DNA from: Apostichopus japonicus
Taxonomy: Eukaryota > Echinodermata > Holothuroidea > Aspidochirotida > Stichopodidae
Direction: 5' to 3'
Assembly: GCF_037975245.1 (NCBI RefSeq)
Contig: NC_092583.1
Coordinates: 11,177,764 to 11,241,763 of the forward strand
Length of the DNA stretch: 64,000 nucleotides
Shown piece after piece: positions 51,511-64,000 of this stretch. The translations under genes were made by a program, and so were the position numbers. A model generated the notes under the pieces. The model did not search any database. It was not told the origin of the DNA and saw only the letters and a list, made by a program, of their open reading frames with translations. Position 1 is the first letter of the stretch. Each line of letters starts with the position of its first letter.

Positions 51511-52505
51511 TCCGATCTATGAAAGGTCATGAAATCGTTAAGCTTAAACGAGGGAAGCACGTCTGTGTAAAGAGGCCTTGCAATAGCAATAAAAACATAT
51601 ACCAAAAGAGAGGAGATCTTTCGCGCGGCCTCCCATGTAATTTATCAAAGAGGATCTTGGTTTGCTTGTTCGCACCTCTTAATCTCTAAGCCTGGTTGAG
51701 AAATGTATGGAATGGTAAGACAAACCGCTTTCCATTCGATAAGAGTGTGTGAAAGCAATCTTTTGATCCGGAATGGGATTATATCAATTTCAGAATTACT
51801 TAAAACGAAATCCCCTTTGAATAAAGTTTTTTTTCTTTTCATTTTATCATTGTCAGACGGTTAGACGAAAGATATGTAAAGTCAGTATATAGAAGATATG
51901 TACATACGTATACAGTAGATGCTGGCGTATCTTGAGTGTGTTGTTAGTCTTCACATATACATAAGAAAACGGTTGTGGAAGATTTGGTTGTATATAGAAC
52001 ATAGACAAATCCTATAATTTTATTCTACAAACTTCGGAGGATAAGAATAACGTTCATCGCTAACATTCGAACTTCAATTTTATTTTCACTAACTATTTTT
52101 TTAGTTTGTTAAATCCTTGAAATAATGTTACGAAATGAAGTTAAGTTTAAGAAGTACATTTTTTGTGGTCCTCCTTGAAACCTTAACATGAACCTCCCTC
52201 ATCACGATCAAGAATGATTGCTTTGTAATACGAGAAACAAACATTTATTAGCCCGAGAAGAAGTAGGAAAGTAATCCTCTCCCATGGTGACAATTTTTAC
52301 AATTAAAGGAAATGATATTGAAAAATGCAACTTTATCCGGAGCAAATTCACGGCTATATAATGAACGTTCGATTGAAGGGGAAACTAATCAGAAAGCGCT
52401 GTGAGCATGCGCAAGAAAGTAACTAGCGAGTGTAGAAGATGAGGGTTACTATGGTAACAGCTAGCAGAGCAAAGTTGGGTTAGGTCTAGTGGAGGCAGAT
52501 AGGTA
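51511..52505. other. Anonymous non-coding sequence
   Basis: No gene or repeat that I can support. Confidence 0.6.
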
Positions 52506-53385
52506 GGATGGATGGATGGATGGATGGATGGATGGATGGATGGATGGATGGATGGATGGATGGATGGATGGATGGATGGATGGATGGATGGATGGATGGA
52601 TGGATGGATGGATGGATGGATGGATGGATGGATGGATGGATGGATGGATGGATGGATGGATGGATGGATGGATGGATGGATGGATGGATGGATGGATGGA
52701 TGGATGGATGGATGGATGGATGGATGGATGGATGGATGGATGGATGGATGGATGGATGGATGGATGGATGGATGGATGGATGGATGGATGGATGGATGGA
52801 TGGATGGATGGATGGATGGATGGATGGATGGATGGATGGATGGATGGATGGATGGATGGATGGATGGATGGATGGATGGATGGATGGATGGATGGATGGA
52901 TGGATGGATGGATGGATGGATGGATGGATGGATGGATGGATGGATGGATGGATGGATGGATGGATGGATGGATGGATGGATGGATGGATGGATGGATGGA
53001 TGGATGGATGGATGGATGGATGGATGGATGGATGGATGGATGGATGGATGGATGGATGGATGGATGGATGGATGGATGGATGGATGGATGGATGGATGGA
53101 TGGATGGATGGATGGATGGATGGATGGATGGATGGATGGATGGATGGATGGATGGATGGATGGATGGATGGATGGATGGATGGATGGATGGATGGATGGA
53201 TGGATGGATGGATGGATGGATGGATGGATGGATGGATGGATGGATGGATGGATGGATGGATGGATGGATGGATGGATGGATGGATGGATGGATGGATGGA
53301 TGGATGGATGGATGGATGGATGGATGGATGGATGGATGGATGGATGGATGGATGGATGGATGGATGGATGGATGGATGGATGGAT
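52506..53385. repeat. GGAT tetranucleotide array, about 220 copies
   Basis: About 880 bp of uninterrupted GGAT with no substitution that I can see. All six frames are open through it (Met-Asp-Gly-Trp forward, His-Pro-Ser-Ile reverse), which explains the four overlapping frames of 313-351 codons. These are not proteins. It has the same strand orientation as the array at 11593-12003. Confidence 0.98.
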
Positions 53386-55944
<2,559 letters not shown>

Positions 55945-56126
55945 AAAGTCTATTTAAAGTGACTCTTTCGAGATCCGGCATTAGGAATCACAAATGATTT
56001 CGAGTTGGTTAGCATCATGTTTGATCTCTAGAGTAAGGCAATTATGTCACCAAAACAGAACTAGTATTGTTCGATACAGGTGACAAATGCCTGCAGTGGA
56101 ATTACGACCTACCTTACATACAATCA

Positions 56127-56197
56127 GCGTCCATAGCCTAGTGGTTAGGGTGTCCGCATATAAAGCGGGATGCCCGGGTTCGAATCCCGGTGGAGGC
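56127..56197 (+). tRNA. tRNA-like gene (anticodon position ATA), possibly the head of a SINE
   Basis: The 71 bases fold as a cloverleaf. Acceptor GCGTCCA/TGGAGGC pairs at 6 of 7 positions. The D arm is GCCT-AGTGGTTA-GGGT, with G:T ends. The anticodon arm is TCCGC-ATATAAA-GCGGG, five pairs. The variable loop is ATGC. The T arm CCGGG-TTCGAAT-CCCGG is perfect. The A box (TAGCCTAGTGGTTAGGG) and B box (GGGTTCGAATCCC) are good. The anticodon would be ATA, decoding the Tyr codon TAT, but animal tRNA-Tyr normally uses GTA and has an intron. A tRNA-derived element or pseudogene is therefore more likely than a working tRNA. If a SINE, its body would run to about 56275 and end in a TA-rich tail. Confidence 0.5.
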
Positions 56198-56203
56198 TGG
56201 AAG

Positions 56204-56209
56204 TTTTTT
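56204..56209 (+). terminator. Pol III terminator (T6)
   Basis: TTTTTT lies six bases after the end of the tRNA-like fold, the usual position of a Pol III stop. It suggests a self-contained transcription unit and would end transcription before most of any SINE body. Confidence 0.55.
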
Positions 56210-56275
56210 CACTATTCTTGGTTTTCCAACTCACTACAATTTCAATTATATATACATATATATATATTTTGACTT

Positions 56276-59200
56276 TCGTGACGCCATCCGCTATATATTT
56301 GTCAGTAGAGGAGAACAGGAAATACTTAACCGATGAAGCTCTGCCACCTTTAAATCATTTCATGCGGAGTTCCTGTATTACCATACAGCTTCCATTATAT
56401 TGCTCTCTCTCGTTCGCTTTCTCTCTATTTCTCGAAACTCAACTGGGTTAGCTTCTTGTTTGTCTGCCCGTCATTCAAGCATCAACACCTTAGTAAATGA
56501 AAGAAGACTATTTATAAGATCTACTGCTGTCGGGTGTTTTTTTCTCTCCAGTAATTTATAGTTTTTTTACTCCCGTTCATTTGCTGTATAGGTTGAGGCT
56601 TTACAAGGCATGACTATACGCCAACTTGATATTTACTCATGCACACTCGACGGTGTGATTCTGTAAATATCTACTTCTTTGCCTTTTTTTCATCAATTTC
56701 TAGTTCTTTTGTTGGTTTCATGTTCGAGCGAGCACAAAAAAAATATGAATCTAAAGAGCAGGACTCTTAAACTAAACAAGTTGTCAAAATTTTGATGTTT
56801 TACGTATTCTAGAAGTGGTTCGAAGCTTTCTGTACCTCCCCGAATGTATAAATATAACGGAAAAATTAATATATACATATAGGACATAAGTTATGCATGT
56901 TGAAAGGAAAGGTAGTTAATGAGAAAATTCATTTATATGGAATGAATTGAAGATATTATTACCTACATTCCAACAAATGTTAGACTATAATTATAAGGAG
57001 TGTCTTGCGGAAACAGTATACGATTGATTTGAAAAAGTTGGTTTATGTTTTGCATTTTTTGGAGACAAAAACGAGTCTTTGCATCTCGTTTAAGGTATGA
57101 AGAAAACATCTTTTGTTTATACGTATGTACACTTTTTTTTTATCCTCATCAATTCTTTCTGAAGTGCTTTTCTACAGAGAAGGGTTTTAGCAAATCATTT
57201 CCTCCAAACATCTTTAAACATACGAAAGCTTTCCCCCTGAAGCGGACACTTTTATCTAATGCAACTAAAGAGTTTCGTGAGGGGAACAGCTATTGACAAG
57301 CAATTAAGCTATACCTTATCTCCACGGATACACTTTTCAGGAAATGTTCTTTCTCACGTGATTGTTTGTTTCTTGTTGTGCATGCATACTTTCATGCGTA
57401 TTTTATTACGTTAATACGTCTACGTCATTTATACGTTTAATCTTTTAACACATAGTATTTGTAAAGTTAATGTTTCCTGGAGTGAGTCCTTTTCTCAGCA
57501 ACTTATATATCTTCTGACTGAGCAATGTATCAAACTGCTGTATGTTTAACATTAACAATGTTTGCCCTTTTATTGGCTCTGTGCAACGTACATCCCCTTG
57601 TCATAAACTGAAAATAGCCGTAGGCAGTGAGGCCAGAAAAGAGATGTATCCTTTTTGAGATATCCGCTTTGCAACATTTTATCACGATTGAACATACGGA
57701 TGATAAACAATTCCATGTGGAGAATGAAATTACTTTGAAAAGAAAAGAAAAGGAGGAAAAGATATAGGAAATTAAAATAACGAAACTTCATAAAAAAGAA
57801 ATATGGTAGGTTTAAGACTGCAGACTGGGGGGCAATAATCGGCGTTTTTACAAAATGAATCCGAAGCAATTCATGGTAGGGAGTACAAGTTTAGACTGGC
57901 TCTGTTTTAGAAGTACTAGGGAGGAAGGAAATGGGTGGTGCTAAACTACATGAGTAACTATATTGAGTGTGGTTTCAAGACGAATTTATGAAACCAATCC
58001 CCTAACAGACTGAGTGAGGTTTGTATAGGTGACTTGTGCTCTAAGGGACTTGAACGTGGTTAGAAAGTTACAAAGAATTTAAAGAAACTGAGTACTCTAA
58101 CATAATGCGTGGTGTGTTTTTGATGAATTCAAGACACGGGTAATCTAACAGTTTCAGCGCAGTGTCTTCTCGAAACGAGTACTCACCGGCAGGACTTGGT
58201 TTGTAGGTGAACTTACGAAGTGAGTTATTTCACAGATGAAGTCATTGTTATACGTGAATACGAGAATAACATGTTCAAAATTCATGCTGAACTTGGCAAA
58301 CAGTCTTAATTGAAATGAAAACGACAGTTACAAAGTGATGTTAAATGTAACCGTTTCAAGAGGTTCATCCACACGAGATGAACCAACAGATCTCGGGTGC
58401 CTCTGAACATTTGAAAGCAACAAAACCTACCACACTTGTGACGGTGTGATAAATTTTACTGTTGTTGTTAATTTATCTACTGAAGATAACCATCAGTCGT
58501 TTTCTGTTTATTTGACGAAAGCGACAGAGACACAACCGCAATAGTATTGCGACAGTTTCAATTGCCGTATTACCCGCAAAGCATGGGTAACCCTGTAAGG
58601 TTATAAAGAGAGCTATATAGGTCACCTATTGTAGCCCTTTTCTATTGAGTAGCAATAAATTTGACAATAATATACCGTTCAATTTATTATGGATATGAAT
58701 TCTCTTTAACCTAAGTGAAGCTGCATGCAATTGGTTACGTTTATTCAGTTTGTTTACTTTCAAAATGTAAATCAAACTAATCAGCTGAGAGATGAAAACA
58801 AAAGCCGAGGCTGCAGGATGTGTGAATTGATTTAGGATCGCCTTGTTTAGAGCATCCTGCTCTAAGGCCTCTCACAACGCATGCGCACGTTTTGCACAAA
58901 CTATGAGATATAGTCTCGAATCCTTTGAATTAGTGTGATCTTCTTTTGGCCCCCATTCATGAGTTATGTCTGTCTTTTGTCAATGAAGGCCCCTTGATTC
59001 ACATCTTGGCTTCTCTCTCGTGGGATTCTAGGGACGTGAATGGCCTATATAATCATAAAAATTATAATAATAATAGGCATACAATATACAGGCATGTATT
59101 TTCCGTTTCTTTGGTCTTCTTCTTGTGTATATTACATTTATGTATGACTAAGTATAGAGAACATAGAATGTACTACAAGAACGTGCTTAATAGCGACAAG

Positions 59201-60756
59201 CGATAATAGTCTAATGTTAAATATTGACTTTTATTCTTATCAGCTAAGGATATTAAATTAGGAAAGGAAATAATTGCAAGTGATTTGGTGAAACTATACT
59301 CTCAAAAAATATTTGTTTAAAAGGGTGTCTTTAAGCGCAAATTTTGGGCTTGATCTGTTATAGTCCAATTAAGGAAAGAGAATACTCCTTTAAGACTCAA
59401 TCGATGACATCAGCTCCACAATACAGACTTAAATTCAAATGTCAATTAATTGATTTATAACAACTTAACCAAAACAGGTTATATTAACTGCAACAAAACA
59501 CCATTCGACGACTGTTGGTTATGGGCGAATTTACAACTTTTTTTCTTCAGAAATGTTAGCTCTTTAACACATTAACAACATACTGTATATACCCAAGAAA
59601 GATTTTACTTCTCATAGAATGTTACTGCTCAAAAATTGTTTTAAAAAAATGGGGCTAAATATAGAGACTTTGTACCGTTATTTATTATGTACATTGTATA
59701 GGCTTACATGTATAATTCTCTCTACCTCCACCTCTCTCCCCGTCTCTCTCCCTCATCCACTCGGATAAAAGCTTCCGATATCATAACATCATTTAGGAGT
59801 TTAATATAAAGAGTAACTATTTTCGTCTTATTCAAGTCCTTTAATTCGTTCTTAAGTGTTAGTATTTTGTTAGCTCGTATGTATACACCCTTATATCCAC
59901 GTATAAGCTCGTCTATGTGATAATAATCTCACGTATATCAAGAATTTATAATATTAACCATTCTCACGCAAGCCAATTGATACGAGCATATACAGACGGA
60001 CCTGCACATGAGCATATAATATACTGAGCCTTGACATCGCTCTGGCAGGATCTGTTTATTTATGTATGTAGTACTCTTCGTCAACTATAATCGGATCACG
60101 GAATAAATGTTTTATGCACTGCGCGAAACCATACACTGTATTATTATTTTTGTTGGCCTTTTCTTTCTCTTCATACTGTTGCTTCTTTCCGATGTGCGCT
60201 GTAATTATTTGCAATGTATATACAATGCATATAATGTATGTGTTAGCACTCTGTACGTTCCAAGTGGCAGTGTGCAGTTTGTTCATAAAATACGCAGTAG
60301 TTCACGTCATATCACTTGCTGTACTGTTCAATCCAAAAATATACTAAATGAATCAAAGATACTTGAGTAATAACAACATTGTTTTAACCATAAAATTGGC
60401 AACAGTGCTGTGTGATTTCAATTTCTACATGCGATCTTTTTTTACACTTTAGTAATGAATATGCAATGCATTACGTCATATAAAGACCCGTATATGATTT
60501 GGTCAATATATCTTCCATAGACAAAAAGCACTGCAAACGAGACGTCTAGTTTTGATGGGCTTATTTCCAAGAAGCAAATTATCTATCATAGCAATGTGTC
60601 ACTTGTCACAATTCAAATATAACCTAAAGCAAACACTATTGTAACGGTCTGTATCCAATTCCTGCCAAGTATTTCGTCTCACATTCAAACTTGAAATTAG
60701 ATAGTAGGCTAATTATCCTCAACAGCAATAACATGATCAGAGTCTGATATGTTAAC
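56276..60756. other. Anonymous non-coding sequence
   Basis: About 4.5 kb of AT-rich DNA. Several 60- to 100-codon frames show no domain, and codon content follows base composition. CT-rich patches lie at 56400-56435 and 59718-59760. No gene or repeat that I can support. Confidence 0.55.
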
Positions 60757-60890
60757 GTACGAATTATATAACGATATGGGCTACGTATACATCTCTGTTC
60801 TGTACGAATTATATAACGCTAGGCTACGTTTACATCCCTGCTCTGTACGAATTGTATTACGCTAGGCTATGTTTACATCTCTGCTATGAA
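60757..60890. repeat. Three-copy tandem repeat, about 44 bp
   Basis: GTACGAATT(A/G)TAT(A/T)ACG starts at 60757, 60802 and 60845. Each is followed by GGCTA(C/T)GT(A/T)TACATC and CTGNTCT. Confidence 0.93.
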
Positions 60891-61504
60891 CTTTATTTTA
60901 GAGTTTTATTAGTTGCTTTGAAAGGTAAGAGGCTTTCTCAAGGGTTTAGAGATCCATTGTGACATTAATCTAATAAATTTACGAGATGTAATGCTTCTCA
61001 AAGTTGGAAAATGAGGTTGGGGAGGGGAAGGGTCGGGGGGGGAGGAGGTGGAGGGGGGTTATTGTGACTGCCATGGATTCTTTCTGAGTGCAATCCTTGG
61101 GATGGATGAATACAGGTCGACAAAAATGCGGCCAGTGAGCAAGGTTCCTACATATCACAGAAGGTTTGCAAAGGTCAAGATGCTTTGTTACCTTCTATTA
61201 AAAGTCTCCAAACTACAAGAAAAGTTAGAGAGTGGGCAAAATGCATCAGTGCCCCTACTAAAGGGTAATGATACGCCCCACACGTTCCCCACTCCTCATC
61301 CAATTGACGCCAATGTGGATTACCCTTATTCAGATATAGATGATAACAAGAGAGATATGATGAACGGCAAAACCCCACATTTACTTCTGGAATGAAGCTT
61401 TAGAATGAAAACAATGGGTGGGGGTCGGGCTCAGCACTCCCCCACCTCTCCGGCACTGCCAGACGTAATTAGAACAATTATAGTGTACAGTACAAAAATA
61501 TATA
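60891..61504. other. Non-coding sequence with a G-rich block
   Basis: A G-rich stretch at 61018-61057 fits a quadruplex consensus. A 115-codon frame at 61048-61395 has a more protein-like composition than most here, but begins inside the G-rich block, matches nothing I recognise and abuts a transposon fragment. It is not called. Confidence 0.45.
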
Positions 61505-61672
61505 ACGCGTACGTGCTTACAACCCCTAAAGGGATTTCAAAAGTTGCACCATCTTGCATCTAAGCACTCACCATTTTACCATCAATTCTCATAAGGGAAT
61601 CCCCTCCATTTAGACCCCTCCCCCGGACGACATAAGATCTAAGCCCCTCCCCTTCTCCGACCAGTGGCCCCT
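61505..61672. mobile_element. Decayed relative of the 7241-7603 MITE-like element (right arm)
   Basis: Shares with 7390-7575, in the same order and orientation, TTGCACCA...TTGCATCTAAG, GGGAATCCCCTCC, TTAGACCCC, a CCCCC-GG stretch, an AT-AG-TCT patch and AGCCCC. The hairpin-bearing left part and the terminal CCTACGCCACTG are not recognisable, so it is truncated or strongly diverged. Confidence 0.65.
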
Positions 61673-64000
61673 AATGATGATGAAGGAATATATGTTTCTG
61701 ACCTTCATCACTTTTGATTGAGTAATTGTTCTTTCTTTAGTCACCGTTGATCTTAAGTGTCATATACAAGGAAAGTTGAAAGTAATTTTCTTCTACCAAA
61801 CCTTTCAGACTAATGAGAAAGAAACATTCCGAATCGATTTGAAAACAAAATAACTTGGAAAAGGTTTGTTCTTAAATGAATGTTTATCAAACATGCAGTT
61901 CATGCTTGTTTAAGTTTGCGCACTGAAGGAGTGAAGAAGAGTGGAAAAGGTGAAGGGAAAGTAGTTTGTTGATTTCTGCGTAAGACAAAATGAGACAGTC
62001 TCTGGTACTTATAAAGCTAAAGACGCAAAAAAAAAGCTTTCAAAGATAAAGAATAAAAACAAGATTCAAGGTAGGAATAAGGATTTAATGTCAGGAGCTT
62101 GCAAGAAAATACCAAAATATTTTCGTACAAAATCTTATAAAATTTCAAAATTTGCACCAAGCAAAGGAAGAAAAGAATTGAATGAGGATTTTTTTTTGTG
62201 GTATATTTCTCTCAAAGTTGCAAAGACTTCTGTTGGTGTTTATTTGTGTGTCTGGCATTCGATTAAAACCTTTGAATTATGATTTCTCTGACGTCACAAT
62301 TCTGAGTGTTAATTATGAAAATGTCTTGCCCGGATCATACTCGGCGTTTGTTCACATTAAGTTCACGTAATTTCTTACGTTATTTAAACATGTTTTGCCA
62401 TTTTGGAGTAATAAACATCCAATATAAGTCTACTGATATTTAGACTGTCAAAACCTTTCTCTACAGGTTGAGAACTAGACAAAAGTTTTGAAAATACAAT
62501 TCAATTTAAACTTTGAAAATAAAATAAATGAATTCCTTACTCATGTTTCAGCGGTAACGTCTAGACAATTTTAGTATATATGCCTACCTCCACGTTTACT
62601 ATTACCGGGGTTATTTTTGGCCACCCCGATAAATAACAGCATGTACTTTATTTCAAAATGTTAATCCCATGTGGTGATGAATGTGACAGTATACCGCCGC
62701 TAGGATAATTTTCAATATCCTATTAAGACCGTCGGATGATGCTAAGGGTCGGTAAACAACGTTAATAAGCCATACAAATCTAGGAGCAGAACTAATGTAA
62801 CTATTCATTAAGTATACTGCTTCTTCTTCTTCTTCTTCGCGTCGGTTTATTAAACATAAAATAATTATGACCTGACCAAAAATCTAGGTCGAAATGTTAT
62901 TTTCCCAAACGATTTAGAAAAAATTAAAAGAAAACATTCCCGAAGCCAAAAAAAAAAAATCTCAAATTATTACTTCACTGGGTAATTATTTCATTAATAT
63001 TAACATCCTCTTACAATAAAGTAGAAGAAACTTAATGACGAAAATCGTTATGACAAAGTGGAGCCTCTTGTGATATTTTTATGTGATGACGTAAACGAGA
63101 GCATTATAAGTACTCTTTGGTACTGTATGGTATTATGTATACTAGGGAGACATTCCGCAGGCATGAGAATCGACCGTTTAATCTGACCTGGTAGAGAGGC
63201 AAATAAAGTGACATGTTTACAGTATGAGTCCAATCACGGGTTAAAAGCTACTACCATATCCTTTGTAAACTGATGACGTGTTAGCGGAACTTAAAGGGGG
63301 TATATACCAGTTAGAAATCAGAAATTGAAGGGATATCAATGCTAATGAACTTTCCGAGGAGGGAGAGGGAGGGAGGAGGGAGGGGTGGGGAGGAGAAATT
63401 GCGCCAGTTCCCGTAGCTATTTCTTTCCTCCTTTTCCTTATTTCTCTCTTTTATTTATTTATTTATTTATTTGTGAAGCTTAGAAAAATTCGACGATCTT
63501 TTTTTTCAAATTTCTACGTTTTTCTAAAATACATGTATTAATATTTCATCAAAAGTTTTTCCAGTTATAACTTATATAAAACGAATATTCATCATTGATT
63601 GGCTGACACTCCTGTTTGCTATCTACAATGTATCCATTTGAATGAATTTATCACTGATGTGGTTTGCATCCGTTCTTGAATTAGTGCACGGGTAGATACA
63701 CCGATGCACACACAAACACACTTTACAGTGAGGAGGTAGTGGGCCCCTCTGCCCCCTATGGCCCCTGTTCCTAGCACCGATGATCTAATTTCATCATCTC
63801 ATAGTCAGTGGCTCTTTTACCTTTACACAGGTGGCCACTACAAGCATCTTCTTTGCTCTCTTTGCATTAAAACAGTGCACAGCAGTGGCACTGGTGCGTT
63901 GACTTCTTCTAGCGACTGTGAAAGAATGTGTATACAACACCTTTCGTGTGACTAACGGCGAGACAAAATGCTTGGCATTTCTCCGTCTGGACTGGACTTC
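61673..64000. other. Non-coding sequence with simple repeats
   Basis: Contains TGACGTCA at 62289, a CTT run at 62820-62838, a purine-rich G-run block at 63355-63404 and an ATTT run at 63449-63473. No gene recognised up to the window end. Confidence 0.55.
63355..63404 (+). other. Polypurine tract with G-quadruplex potential
   Basis: About 50 bases almost purely A and G (one T), with repeated GGGAGGGAGGAGGG-type runs. It could form a G-quadruplex, or a triplex because of the purine/pyrimidine strand asymmetry. Confidence 0.6.

Noticed and set aside
60107-60370. Cysteine-containing, signal-peptide-like frames of 77-87 codons
   Set aside because: Frames are open on both strands of the same stretch, typical of chance. 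No downstream exon structure.
61048-61395. 115-codon frame ending in an Asp/Asn-rich stretch
   Set aside because: More protein-like than most, but it starts in a G-run block and matches no family I know. Kept only as a finding.

Overview
This is AT-rich, repeat-laden eukaryotic DNA from an animal, most likely a marine invertebrate. The tRNA-derived SINE at 39341-39650 ends in an AAGCGCTATATAAAT-type tail, the 7241-7603 element has a GGCGTAGG-type inverted terminus, and the one confident gene piece is an animal two-pore potassium channel exon. An echinoderm is my best guess, from recollection of similar repeats and not from any search. Nothing in the window looks bacterial, viral or organellar.

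Gene content is very low. I can support one coding exon, at 22032-22482 (+). It is the first coding exon of a two-pore-domain K+ (K2P/KCNK) channel and carries the cytosolic N-terminus, TM1, the extracellular cap and the first pore helix. It stops at a canonical donor that splits the first glycine codon of the GYG selectivity filter, an intron position known to be shared across K2P genes. I could not find the next exon in the remaining 41 kb, so that stretch may be a very long intron or a mixture of intron and intergenic DNA. A possible upstream untranslated exon lies at 20801-20883, with a candidate acceptor at 21636-21637.

The rest is repeats and anonymous DNA. Left part (1-12 kb): a SINE-like element, a 170-bp higher-order satellite (500-1560), a second three-copy tandem array (1565-1955), a G-rich quadruplex candidate (5312-5328), a hairpin-rich inverted-repeat element (7241-7603) and a GGAT array of about 410 bp (11593-12003). 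Middle (12-36 kb): diverged tandem duplications at 16.3 and 18.0 kb, the K2P exon flanked by TA-rich duplications, a dispersed 110-bp repeat at 25 kb, a TAG tract and a 46-bp minisatellite whose minus strand carries one G-quadruplex motif per unit (28570-29079). Right part (36-64 kb): several small minisatellites, a SINE (39341-39650), an unusual array of CTTAAG palindromes spaced about 21 bp (43720-44041), a pure GGAT array of about 880 bp (52506-53385), a well-folding tRNA-like unit with its own T6 terminator (56127-56209) and a decayed relative of the 7241-7603 element (61505-61672). TA microsatellites occur throughout.

Two structures seem worth real attention: the 21-bp-periodic palindrome array at 43.7-44.0 kb, and the window-wide excess of the octamer TGACGTCA (13 copies found by eye, where composition predicts fewer than one).
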